From NCBI GenBank assembly GCA_902791025.1, contig CADATZ010000003.1, positions 1 through 64,000 of the forward strand: 64,000 nt of DNA. Reading direction: 5' to 3'. Made by a program: the position numbers and the translations under genes. Shown one piece after another: positions 33,059 to 40,560 of this stretch. Numbering within the stretch: the stretch's first letter is position 1; every line of letters starts with the position of its first letter. Under the pieces are notes generated by a model. The model was not told the origin of the DNA. It searched no databases and saw only the letters and a list, made by a program, of their open reading frames with translations. The DNA is from an uncultured Chloroflexota bacterium. GTDB taxonomy: Bacteria > Chloroflexota > Anaerolineae > Anaerolineales > Anaerolineaceae.

Positions 33059-33514
33059 TCACCAGGGTATATCGTCCATATCGCTGAACGAATCCCTGTC
33101 AGGTTTGTCCGTTTTCGCTCCCGACTTTGATGGAGCACCCGGATCGCTGCTCTGCTGTCTCGGCGATTGAACCACAACGTCTTTGCAGTTGACGCTGAAT
33201 ACCGCTTTCCATACGCCGTCAGTTCCGGTGAAGAGTCTTGGACCACCCGTAGCAGGATCGAATTCCAGCTGCCCGGTGCAGGTTACGGCACCTCCCTTTG
33301 CGAGCTGAGAAGACAGCATATTGATGTAGCTGCATTCAGGCTTGTCCCAGACTTTGCAGAAATACCACTGCGTATCATATTCGCCGTTCTTATTTTTGAA
33401 ATTCGGACGGACAGCGACTGTAAATTCAAGTACCGAGCCGCTGTTATACTTTTTGATGCCGAAGACAGCTCCGACACGACCTGTAAATGTAAGACTGTTG
33501 ATTGAAATACTCAT
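33059..33514 (-). CDS. Single-stranded DNA-binding protein (SSB-like)
   Basis: 151 residues. An OB-fold pattern: SLTFTGRVGAVFGIKKYNSG, FTVAVRPNF, TQWYFCKVWDKPE, KGGAVTCTGQLEF. It then has a disordered Ser/Gly/Pro/Lys-rich linker and an acidic tail SDMDDIPW. SSB tails normally end DDIPF and recruit replication proteins; here the final aromatic is Trp. The element-encoded SSB would coat single strands for its own replication or transfer. It has a GGAG RBS and sits beside the clamp gene. Confidence 0.85.
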   Translation of the reverse strand: MSISINSLTFTGRVGAVFGIKKYNSGSVLEFTVAVRPNFKNKNGEYDTQWYFCKVWDKPECSYINMLSSQLAKGGAVTCTGQLEFDPATGGPRLFTGTDGVWKAVFSVNCKDVVVQSPRQQSSDPGAPSKSGAKTDKPDRDSFSDMDDIPW

Positions 33515-33544
33515 ATTAATCTCCTTGATTTATTTATACAAATC

Positions 33545-33573
33545 GGGGAGACCGTTTCCCATGACGGCTCCCC
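33545..33573 (-). terminator. Inter-gene hairpin before the SSB gene
   Basis: GGGGAG (33545-33550) pairs with CTCCCC (33568-33573), extended inside by CCGT/ACGG. GATTTGTATAAAT follows in the minus direction, then AAGGAG. Confidence 0.8.
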
Positions 33574-33580
33574 TAAAAAA

Positions 33581-34747
33581 CTACCGCAGCACCTTCGGTG
33601 CAAGAAAGGCTGTAAAAGAACCGTTCTGGATTCGAATCGGAGATGAAACGGTGTTGTCTTTTTCCAGCCTGATTCTGACTTCCCCATACTCTGTATCCGG
33701 AAGTTTGAGGATGGTATCGGTAAAGTTTCTGGTGTCAACCAGTATCTTTTCCTTTACCTCGGAGAGTGTTGAAATGATGCTGGGAATATCTGAACTTACT
33801 GCACCCATTCCTGTTTCGGCATCCAGGATCAGGTTTCCGCTGCCGAAAGTAAGGCCTAGCGTATTACTGTCACCGCTGATCCGTTTCCGAAGGGAAAGCG
33901 TTGAGCGCAGAAGCTCTTTAGAAAAGCTCACCGATTCCTCCCATGACAGTTTTTCTTCAACGGTCCGGTAATTAAACCCTGCACTGTTGAGAGCATGGGA
34001 ATAAACAAGAAGTCCATCCGCGGCCATCCAGCATCCGCTGCCTCCAGCAATAAAAACAGTCAGATTGGACAGTTTTTTCAAGGAAACCTGATTCAGAATG
34101 GTTTGGGATGCTTTACAGACTGAGGCTGCGTCGAGAACAATTCTTACATCGGCCGCTGAAGGAGTTAGGATCCGGTAATGACACATCATCGAACCATTCG
34201 CCGAAACAGAAGAAATATCTACATTTCCATTTCCGGATTCGAGAACCAGACCTTGTGATGAAAGCGTGGAAGGATCCGCATGCAGACCGCAGACTCTGAG
34301 ACCGCGGCAGAATGACACCGCATCAACAAATATCTTCTCATGATCATCCGGGATTTCCCGGATCTCCAGAAATTCAAGTTCATCAAAATCATTGTCTTTC
34401 ATGACAAGCTTCTCTCCGCCGCATCGGATTGTTCCGGAATCTTCATCTCCGTTCCTGAAAATCAGCAGCGGGTTTTTTGCTCCTTTCAGCCAGTCGCAGA
34501 CAGTTTCGGAAAACAGAACGCTGCCATCTTCAAGGATTTCTGCATCCAGATCCGCAGCAGAAATGTTCGCCCGGATTCCTGACACGATATCATTGGATTC
34601 TATGGTTACCATGCCATTCTGCATATCTGCAGAAACACGGACATATCCGAGAAGAGGATTTCCCATGGCGTCCCTTTTGTTGACGATCCTCTTGGCCATA
34701 CCGATATAGAAATTGAAAAGTTTTGTATTTTTTACCGTGATATTCAT
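33581..34747 (-). CDS. DNA polymerase III beta-like sliding clamp
   Basis: 388 residues, the length and three-repeat rhythm of DnaN. It opens with NTKLFNFYIGMAKRIV and YVRVSADMQNGMVTIES, passes repeated beta-alpha-beta units, and ends with VRIRLEKDNTVSSPIR and SGSFTAF-like strands. Sequence is divergent from chromosomal DnaN, so this is a clamp-fold assignment. A dedicated clamp alongside SSB, primase and helicase suggests the element recruits the host polymerase on its own terms. It lies after the VWA gene with a hairpin between. Confidence 0.65.
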   Translation of the reverse strand: MNITVKNTKLFNFYIGMAKRIVNKRDAMGNPLLGYVRVSADMQNGMVTIESNDIVSGIRANISAADLDAEILEDGSVLFSETVCDWLKGAKNPLLIFRNGDEDSGTIRCGGEKLVMKDNDFDELEFLEIREIPDDHEKIFVDAVSFCRGLRVCGLHADPSTLSSQGLVLESGNGNVDISSVSANGSMMCHYRILTPSAADVRIVLDAASVCKASQTILNQVSLKKLSNLTVFIAGGSGCWMAADGLLVYSHALNSAGFNYRTVEEKLSWEESVSFSKELLRSTLSLRKRISGDSNTLGLTFGSGNLILDAETGMGAVSSDIPSIISTLSEVKEKILVDTRNFTDTILKLPDTEYGEVRIRLEKDNTVSSPIRIQNGSFTAFLAPKVLR

Positions 34748-34794
34748 TTTTTATTCTCCTTGCTAGCCGGCAAAACATGCCGGAATAAAATAAC

Positions 34795-34820
34795 GGGCAT
34801 CCCGAAAATGAGATGCCCGT
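34795..34820 (-). terminator. Inter-gene hairpin before the sliding-clamp gene
   Basis: CGGGCATC (34795-34802) pairs with GATGCCCG (34813-34820), then TTATTTTATT in the minus direction. A second CCGG/CCGG hairpin (34768-34784) lies just before the RBS. Confidence 0.8.
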
Positions 34821-34837
34821 TTTATAATCCGTGCGGT

Positions 34838-36283
34838 TCAGATCAGACCGCTCAGACTTTCCGATACCTGAGAGTCCAGTTTTCCCGTTTCGGCAGATTC
34901 CCTCAGGTCTTCCACCATTACAATCTTGTCCGCAAATTCACGAAGCCCGTATGGTTCACATCCAATGACGATGGAATGGATCATAACGCCAGGATTTTCC
35001 CTTGCTGCATTCAGCCTGTCCATGAATTCCGACTCAGGATAGTCAAATTCTCCGTCTGTAATGATCAGGATCCCGGCTTTTTTCATATCCTGTTTTTCAA
35101 GAATCCTGTCAATTGCCCAGGTGAGCGGCGGGTACGGATCTGTTCCGCCGCTGTAGTTTATCGACAGATGGTTCAGTATCTCATCCAGAGACGGTCTTCC
35201 AGCAGGCTCATATACCTGCCAGTACTGAGATCCAGAAAACGGTATTGAAATGAACCGGCGGTTTTCCTTCAGCATTCGGGTCATGACCGCAAACTCAAGT
35301 GCATTCGCGAATTCAAGCCTTTCCCCATCCATTGATCCCGACGTGTCTTTCAGGATAATGACAGGGCCGCGTCCCTCCGGAGCTTCCCCCTCATACCGGC
35401 AATGCAGCAGTTCATTGTTCGCCATCCTCATCATGAAATCCATATGGAGAGCTGAACCCTGCGGAGCGCCAAGTCCTGTGAATTCTTCCGGCGCAAGATC
35501 GTCTAGGTCCAGTTCCTTTCTGCGGTATTCAACGAGCTGTTCCCTGCCATGGATTGATTTCTTTTTCTCATCTGAAACAATACGCTCCATCGATCCGATC
35601 AATTCGATCATTTTTCTGAGCCTTTCATTTCCTTTCAGAAGCTCAGCGAGGCGTCTCATATTCCGGATGTCAGTCTTGTCCAGTTTACCGCCCTGCGGGC
35701 TGAAACCCAGGTTACCAAGCATCTTTTTCCCGTCTTTGAGATCCTTCTCGGTTTTTTCCATGGCTGTAGCTGCAGCATTTTCAATCTGCGCCTGGTTCAT
35801 TTCCATCGATTCCCGAAGTTTCTCAAGTGCTGTCCGTGCTTTTTCAGCAGCGGTTTGTGCCTCTTCACTATCCGGATCTGCATCCTGTTTGTCACCCGCA
35901 TCCTGCTGAGCCTGCCGGTAATTTTCCAGGTCCTTTTTCACGTCCTCCGGCAGTTTGGAAAGCAGTTCTGTCGAGAAAGCTGCAGTTGCGAGCATGGAAG
36001 CCATCCGGTCTGAATATACTTGGTCGCGAAGACTCAGATATTCTTCCATCTCCATTGCTTTTTGAAGCAGATTGCTCTCGACTTCCATTCCCTCAGGCGG
36101 GATGTCGCTCAATTCCGTAAGAGGATCATAAAGCCCGTAAAAGGCCTGTTCCATCAGTGCCCGGGAATAGCGGTCGCATTCCGCTCTTGATTCCTCTATT
36201 ACGTCTTCATCCTTGACAGAGTCCCACGCAGATCTGTCACTGTTCAGCAGGTTTTCCCATATGGTTGGACTGTAATATCCCAT
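34838..36283 (-). CDS. VWA (CoxE/ViaA-like) domain protein
   Basis: 481 residues. The C-terminal third is a von Willebrand A domain: MIDAS motif VIILKDTSGSMDGERLEF, then NYSGGTDPYPPL (Thr position) and ILIITDGEFD. The N-terminal part is helical and rich in Glu, Ala and Gln (about 130-220), with LKGNERLRKMIELIGSME. This is the partner type of MoxR ATPases, as in RavA-ViaA and CoxD-CoxE. The gene overlaps the MoxR gene by one base (TAATG), so the two are almost certainly made as a complex. Confidence 0.85.
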   Translation of the reverse strand: MGYYSPTIWENLLNSDRSAWDSVKDEDVIEESRAECDRYSRALMEQAFYGLYDPLTELSDIPPEGMEVESNLLQKAMEMEEYLSLRDQVYSDRMASMLATAAFSTELLSKLPEDVKKDLENYRQAQQDAGDKQDADPDSEEAQTAAEKARTALEKLRESMEMNQAQIENAAATAMEKTEKDLKDGKKMLGNLGFSPQGGKLDKTDIRNMRRLAELLKGNERLRKMIELIGSMERIVSDEKKKSIHGREQLVEYRRKELDLDDLAPEEFTGLGAPQGSALHMDFMMRMANNELLHCRYEGEAPEGRGPVIILKDTSGSMDGERLEFANALEFAVMTRMLKENRRFISIPFSGSQYWQVYEPAGRPSLDEILNHLSINYSGGTDPYPPLTWAIDRILEKQDMKKAGILIITDGEFDYPESEFMDRLNAARENPGVMIHSIVIGCEPYGLREFADKIVMVEDLRESAETGKLDSQVSESLSGLI

Positions 36284-37566
36284 TACGACTCCTTTTTCAT
36301 GTTCTTGGCTGCGTTGGAATAGATTTCGCCCTGCAGCGCTTTTGCTTTCAGAATTTCTTCATCAACCGTCTTTGCGTACTTCGGACTGGAAACGCTGGCT
36401 TTCAGCTCATCCATGGCTTTTTCGATCATTCCGTATGCCTTTGCTGCCTTGGAAAGATCATATTTTGCCGAAGCATTCCGGATACTTTCCATATCAGCTC
36501 TGAATTTTCTGATAACGGCTTTCTCTGACTTACTGGAAAGCGTCACAATTTCGGACACTGCAGAGCGCTGTTCCGGTTCAACCCAGAGGATATTGGCCCC
36601 GACGCTGAGCGATTCATTGTATTGGTCGATGTCGCTCATATCCAACTGCCTGCTGTCAGGCCAGGTCATCAGGTATTCCGCAATGATTGCCCGCGCCCAT
36701 ACTTCCCGCCTTCTCGGGCTGGGCCGGATCCCGTTTTCCAGAAGTTTCCTGATGATTGAAGCCATTGTGCGGTATATCTCATCCGGCATCTGCTTGGATA
36801 AATAATCAATATAACCCTGCAGCAGGAGGATTTCTTCAGTATCTAGCCTGGTCTGAATATATGCATGGCCGCCTTTTGCTTTGAACATTTCGAAAATATC
36901 AGACTCATCCTCTGAATAATCCATCTCCAGACGATAACCGAAACGATCCCAGGTGGCTGAGTTGGCGTTGGCATTCACCAGTTCATTGGATGCGGAAATA
37001 ACCCCGAGCAAAGGCACATTGATTCTCCTGTGTGCTAGCGAAATAGTGTGTTCCTCAATGATTTCCAGACAATTGTTTTGAATAGTTGAACTGCCTTTAT
37101 AGAACTCATCCAGAAGGGCGTATGAACAGGTCGCTATGCCTGCCCATTCACGTTCATACAGCCCCTGATTGATTTTCTCAACACTCAGCGGACCGTACAG
37201 ATCGCTCATACTCATGTCCGGGGTGAAGTTTTTCTTGAAGAAATGATTACCGCCTCCGAAGGAATCCCCGATTAATCCTGCAAGTGTGGACTTTGCAGCC
37301 CCCGGTTTGGAAAGCAGAAACACATTATCTCCAGAAAGCAGTCCGAGCAGTGCCACATGAACAGCTTCATCCATTCCGATGAGATTGCGGTTGAGTTCGG
37401 TTTCCAGATCAGTAAATTTCTGCAATGTCTGAAGCACATCCATGGAAGTTCCGGCGGAAGCACTGTTATACAGACCAACTCTTTTCCGGGCATAATATTC
37501 AACCGGATCGGCTTTCATTGATTCGACAGAGGCCAGCATCTGACCGTTTACCATAATACTTTTCAT
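36283..37566 (-). CDS. MoxR-type AAA+ ATPase
   Basis: 427 residues. LIGMDEAVHVALLGLLSGDN leads to Walker A LLSKPGAAKSTLAGLIG, then the MoxR signatures FFKKNFTPDMSMSDLYGPLS and Walker B ATCSYALLDEFYKGSSTIQ with NNCLEIIEEHTI, sensor 1 GVISASNE, and RPSPRRREVWARAI. These are close to RavA/MoxR chaperone ATPases that assemble metal cofactors or remodel complexes with a VWA partner. It is the first gene of the minus-strand operon, ahead of the replication genes, so the ATPase-VWA pair may act on replication or transfer complexes (inference). Confidence 0.9.
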   Translation of the reverse strand: MKSIMVNGQMLASVESMKADPVEYYARKRVGLYNSASAGTSMDVLQTLQKFTDLETELNRNLIGMDEAVHVALLGLLSGDNVFLLSKPGAAKSTLAGLIGDSFGGGNHFFKKNFTPDMSMSDLYGPLSVEKINQGLYEREWAGIATCSYALLDEFYKGSSTIQNNCLEIIEEHTISLAHRRINVPLLGVISASNELVNANANSATWDRFGYRLEMDYSEDESDIFEMFKAKGGHAYIQTRLDTEEILLLQGYIDYLSKQMPDEIYRTMASIIRKLLENGIRPSPRRREVWARAIIAEYLMTWPDSRQLDMSDIDQYNESLSVGANILWVEPEQRSAVSEIVTLSSKSEKAVIRKFRADMESIRNASAKYDLSKAAKAYGMIEKAMDELKASVSSPKYAKTVDEEILKAKALQGEIYSNAAKNMKKES

Positions 37567-37581
37567 AATAATCTCCTGATT

Positions 37582-37610
37582 AAAAAAAGAGCATCCGTCT
37601 GGGATGCTCT
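37582..37610 (-). terminator. Leader hairpin before the first operon gene
   Basis: AGAGCATCC (37588-37596) pairs with GGATGCTCT (37602-37610), followed by seven T residues in the minus direction and then AGGAG and ATG at 37566. No minus-strand gene lies upstream for 470 bases, so this is a leader terminator rather than the end of a previous gene. Confidence 0.8.
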
Positions 37611-38079
37611 GGGATAAGGTACGGCTGTTATATCAGCCGCTTGAAATACACATCTGCGGCATGTTTCAACCATTAACGACACAGTTTGATTTTCCGGAAT
37701 TCCTCCTCAGTATTAAGCCACAGGATCATCTATTTGATTTGTTTCCTGTGTTTTATAGAGCCAAAATTGAAACCAGTGGATAAAAACCCATGGTTTATTG
37801 CTCCTGAAAACGGGCATGATTGCCCACCGCGGTTTGCGGTTCTGTATAAATGCTATTCAGTTGTAGAAAAACAATTTTTTATCGTTATTATTATTGTCTG
37901 GATTTCAATCAAAAAAAGTGCTCAATATTATTTTTCGAGACCAATTTTGGAAAATACTGAAGATTTTTCGAACGAGTTTGTGAATAATCTAAATACCGAT
38001 ACTTATTGTTGTTTTTGAGACAGGAAATGATGATGCGATCATTTTCTGTGAGACATATACCAAGACAATCAGCCCGGAT
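37611..38079. other. AT-rich operon leader region, no convincing gene
   Basis: A strongly AT-rich gap at the upstream end of the minus-strand operon. It holds repeat copy 3, a single DnaA-box-like GTGGATAA (37776-37783), and the inverted arms AAACC/GGTTT around it. A 110-codon plus-strand ORF (37686-38018) lacks an RBS and its end is simply the repeat. The promoter of the operon should be here, but no consensus pair stands out. It could be an origin, on thin evidence. Confidence 0.35.
37976..38010 (+). repeat. 35-bp dispersed repeat, copy 3
   Basis: GTTTGTGAATAATCTAAATA, variable triplet CCG, ATACTTATTGTT. Direct orientation relative to copy 1, so copies 1 and 3 bracket 28.2 kb; inverted relative to copy 2. 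Confidence 0.9.
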
Positions 38080-38361
38080 CTAATGAATCAAATAAGCGAT
38101 CTTTTCCCGAATTCTTGACGCAATAGTTTTGCAGTACCTGGGGTGATAATCGATTTCGGCAGCAATATTAGAGAAAGACATTCCCATACAGCGCAGATCA
38201 AAAACCATCATCTCCAGATCATTGAAACCTGCATTTTCTTCAATATACTTTTTCTCGATTTTAGAAAGACAGCGATAACAATCGTGTCTCACAGGCCGGG
38301 TAAAAAGTTTCCGAATGATGCTTGATTTCATTTTCTCTAGTTCAGAAGGTTGTTTGTCCAT
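38080..38361 (-). CDS. Small HTH protein, possible regulator (93 aa)
   Basis: 93 residues. A charged N-terminus with a C-x2-C pair (CYRC) is followed by LEMMVFDLRCMGMSFSNIAA, then EIDYHPRYCKTIASRIREKI, which reads like a sigma region 4/LuxR-type helix-turn-helix. A good AGGAG RBS precedes the start at 38361. It lies between repeat copy 3 and the palindromic sites, so it is a candidate to bind one of them. Confidence 0.6.
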   Translation of the reverse strand: MDKQPSELEKMKSSIIRKLFTRPVRHDCYRCLSKIEKKYIEENAGFNDLEMMVFDLRCMGMSFSNIAAEIDYHPRYCKTIASRIREKIAYLIH

Positions 38362-38585
38362 CAGAATTTCTCCTGTATTTTCATCAAATTTTCAGAAGAA
38401 TACAAATCATTGCATCAGAAGAAAGAAACCACGGTAAAAAACACTTTTTCAGCTCTTTCTCCTAAAGAAATTAATCGAGGTCATATATTCATTTTTTTAC
38501 TATTCCAGTTTGCAGCAGCGTATTTTCCAACTTCATTTCCCGCCATCAATAAACTTCTATTCATTTCTATCCCCAATATATCAGG

Positions 38586-38605
38586 GTGGTATGTATACCT
38601 ACCAC
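38586..38605. repeat. Palindromic operator-like repeat, copy 1
   Basis: GTGGTATGTATACCTACCAC, palindromic except for one base pair around a central GTATAC, flanked by AGG and TT in every copy. Copies at 38626-38645 and 38777-38796. Confidence 0.85.
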
Positions 38606-38625
38606 TTTTGCATCCGGGTTTTCAG

Positions 38626-38645
38626 GTGGTATGTATACCTACCAC
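38626..38645. repeat. Palindromic operator-like repeat, copy 2
   Basis: Identical to copy 1 and exactly 40 bp downstream, about four helical turns, so proteins bound to both would lie on one face of the DNA. Confidence 0.85.
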
Positions 38646-38667
38646 TTAAATTCCAGGTAACTATTCA

Positions 38668-38755
38668 GAACCCGCAGCGACGCACATGGTGACAGGCACA
38701 CTCGTGTTGGCTTCGCAACACAAGTTGCCAGTCCCCAAGTGCTTCGTCCTGAATC
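38668..38755. other. GC-rich structured island between operator copies
   Basis: A short GC-rich stretch in AT-rich surroundings. GTGTTG (38704-38709) and CAACAC (38716-38721) form a stem around GCTTCG, extended by GGCA/TGCC. It could be a small RNA or structured DNA site. It matches no RNA family I recognise, and no gene lies here. Confidence 0.4.
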
Positions 38756-38776
38756 ATCCCTTTTGAGTTCTCCAGG

Positions 38777-38796
38777 GTGGTATGTATACCTACCAC
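38777..38796. repeat. Palindromic operator-like repeat, copy 3
   Basis: Identical to copies 1 and 2; it lies 60 bases before the SLOG-like gene start, in a typical operator position. Confidence 0.85.
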
Positions 38797-38855
38797 TTCA
38801 ATACTTCAGATTCTGTCAGGATTTTAGTTTTGTATATATATGCATGGAGGAAATA

Positions 38856-39497
38856 ATGGAAACAGACCCGAAGGTATTGAAATATCTTTCAGAAAATCTT
38901 GCTGGAAAACCAGAGAGTGTTATTGAAAGGTTCTCTCATCGCATCGCAGTGTTTTCCGATAACCCGGAAATATTGAATATCGGAGAAGTCCAACTGAAAT
39001 CCAGATTATGGAAACATCTCGATGAAGCTATTTCAAATGGAATCACAACGATATACACAGGCCTGAATTTCGGAGGAGATTCTGCTGCTGCGGAACTATT
39101 CGCGGACAGGAAACAACAGAACGACAGCATCCGGATTGTTCATGTTGCTCATTCCCGTCAATGGATACAGAAACTTGAACCTCAACTGAAGGGCTTTGCA
39201 GTTAACACGCTGATCCGAAATACAGATTTCACAAAAACAATAGATGGAGGTGCACCGGATACTTCCGGAATTATCAGAGATCATTTCATCATTGATCAAT
39301 GTCTTCATCTCGTATTTCTTCTGGATATGGCAGAAAGTTCTGAAGATTCATACTCTTGGCAGCTATTTGATTATGCCACCAGGTCTCATAAAAACTCGAT
39401 ATCCCACCAGATTCATATCATATGCTGCTCCGACACAAAACCGGAGCAATCAACCTGCAAACAAACAGGCGAACCTTTTCAAAGTTCGCTGTTCTGA
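38856..39497 (+). CDS. SLOG/Rossmann-like protein (213 aa)
   Basis: 213 residues from ATG 38856, with GGAGG five bases upstream. The pattern ISNGITTIYTGLNFGGDSAAAELF followed by IRIVHVAHSR resembles the DUF1273/SLOG group of nucleotide- or nucleic-acid-binding Rossmann proteins related to DprA. The C-terminal 60 residues are less regular. Three palindromic sites precede it, so it is probably regulated from them. Assignment is tentative. Confidence 0.5.
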   Translation: METDPKVLKYLSENLAGKPESVIERFSHRIAVFSDNPEILNIGEVQLKSRLWKHLDEAISNGITTIYTGLNFGGDSAAAELFADRKQQNDSIRIVHVAHSRQWIQKLEPQLKGFAVNTLIRNTDFTKTIDGGAPDTSGIIRDHFIIDQCLHLVFLLDMAESSEDSYSWQLFDYATRSHKNSISHQIHIICCSDTKPEQSTCKQTGEPFQSSLF

Positions 39498-39518
39498 ATA
39501 ATTCATAAGGAGAATAAA

Positions 39519-40421
39519 ATGGAAGACTTTTATAAAATCTGGCTTCAGCACAATCCGCAGGGACGGTTGAGTGCGGACGAAGAAAGAATACTGGGTGAAA
39601 AAATCCAGTCGGGTAAATCAATCGCCTCAAAAAAGAAAGGTGCTGCACTTTCTCTGGAAGAACAGCGTATTTGTTCAGAAGGCGAAGATGCCCTGCAGAA
39701 ACTCATTCTCTGCAATATTCCCCTGGGTATCTACTTTGCAAATAAATATGCTGCAAAATACCCCGATATCGGATTGTCGATGGATGATATTTCACAGGAA
39801 GCGCTGATGGGAGTAATGAAAGCAGCTGAACGTTACGACCCGAAAGCTGAATGTAAATTTTCAACATATGCCGCGTTCTGGATCGGCCAAACGATCCGCA
39901 GGGCTATTGAAGATAAAGCTGATGCCATCCGTAAGCCAGCTTCCGCCCATTCCCGCGCAAGACTGGTACATAAAATTGAAACCGAAACAGACGGTTCTCT
40001 GTCGGCAGCTGCAATTGCTGAGATGACAGGATTAAGTGAAGAGGAAGTAATCTTTATCCGTGAACTTGACAAGCAGAAGATCATGTCCATGGATCAGAGC
40101 TTTTTTGATGATGAGGATGATGACCAGTCATATCATGAAACGATTGCATCATCAGCTAACATTGAAGAAGAAGCCCTGGTTAATATTCAGCATGAGATGC
40201 TGGCAGGATTGATCAGAGCGATCCCGGATACAGATACGCGTGATATTATGCTTATGCATCTCGGCATGTACGGTAACGGGACAGTTTTTTCAAATAAAAG
40301 CATTGCCATGATCAAACATAAAAAAGAATCGGAAATAGTGGCGATCATCAGAAGCACAGAGCATGAACTCTGCAGATGGCAGGCCATTCATAATCAAATG
40401 AGCGGAAATGCCCTGGGGTAA
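39519..40421 (+). CDS. Sigma-70 family RNA polymerase sigma factor
   Basis: 300 residues. Region 2 is clear: ILCNIPLGIYFANKYAAKYP, GLSMDDISQEALMGVMKAAE, YDPKAECKFSTYAAFWIGQT then IRRAIEDKA. Region 3 (LSAAAIAEMTGLSEEEVIFI) and a diverged region 4 with an HTH (FSNKSIAMIKHKKESEIVAI) follow. Region 1.1 is absent. It is shorter than the housekeeping factor and lies between operators and a terminator, so it is probably the element's own sigma factor. It could read promoters that do not fit the consensus, perhaps those driving the minus-strand operon. Start at 39519 with AAGGAG. Confidence 0.9.
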   Translation: MEDFYKIWLQHNPQGRLSADEERILGEKIQSGKSIASKKKGAALSLEEQRICSEGEDALQKLILCNIPLGIYFANKYAAKYPDIGLSMDDISQEALMGVMKAAERYDPKAECKFSTYAAFWIGQTIRRAIEDKADAIRKPASAHSRARLVHKIETETDGSLSAAAIAEMTGLSEEEVIFIRELDKQKIMSMDQSFFDDEDDDQSYHETIASSANIEEEALVNIQHEMLAGLIRAIPDTDTRDIMLMHLGMYGNGTVFSNKSIAMIKHKKESEIVAIIRSTEHELCRWQAIHNQMSGNALG

Positions 40422-40507
40422 CCGCTTCCCGAGTGTCTGTGACTGATAGAATATACTGCCCTGCAGATTTTTTTTACGAGCCACAGAGCACAAAATTGTA
40501 ATAAAAA

Positions 40508-40543
40508 AAACCGCACCGGAACTGATCTGCCACTGCGGTTTTT
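40508..40543. terminator. Bidirectional terminator
   Basis: AAACCGCA (40508-40515) pairs with TGCGGTTT (40534-40541), with A-run and T-run on the two sides. It serves the convergent sigma-factor gene and the 40561 minus-strand gene. Confidence 0.8.
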
Positions 40544-40560
40544 ATCATTTTTTCCCTTGA

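Noticed and set aside
37776..37783. A DnaA-box-like GTGGATAA as evidence for an origin
   Set aside because: Only one near-match was seen; origins normally have clusters. Kept only as a remark in the leader entry.
37686..38018. A 110-codon plus-strand ORF in the operon leader
   Set aside because: No RBS, skewed composition, and its end is encoded by the 35-bp repeat, which also appears in non-coding positions.
38586..38796. CRISPR array
   Set aside because: Only three repeats at unequal spacing (40 and 151 bases), palindromic throughout, and no cas genes; the Cas4-like protein is 28 kb away.
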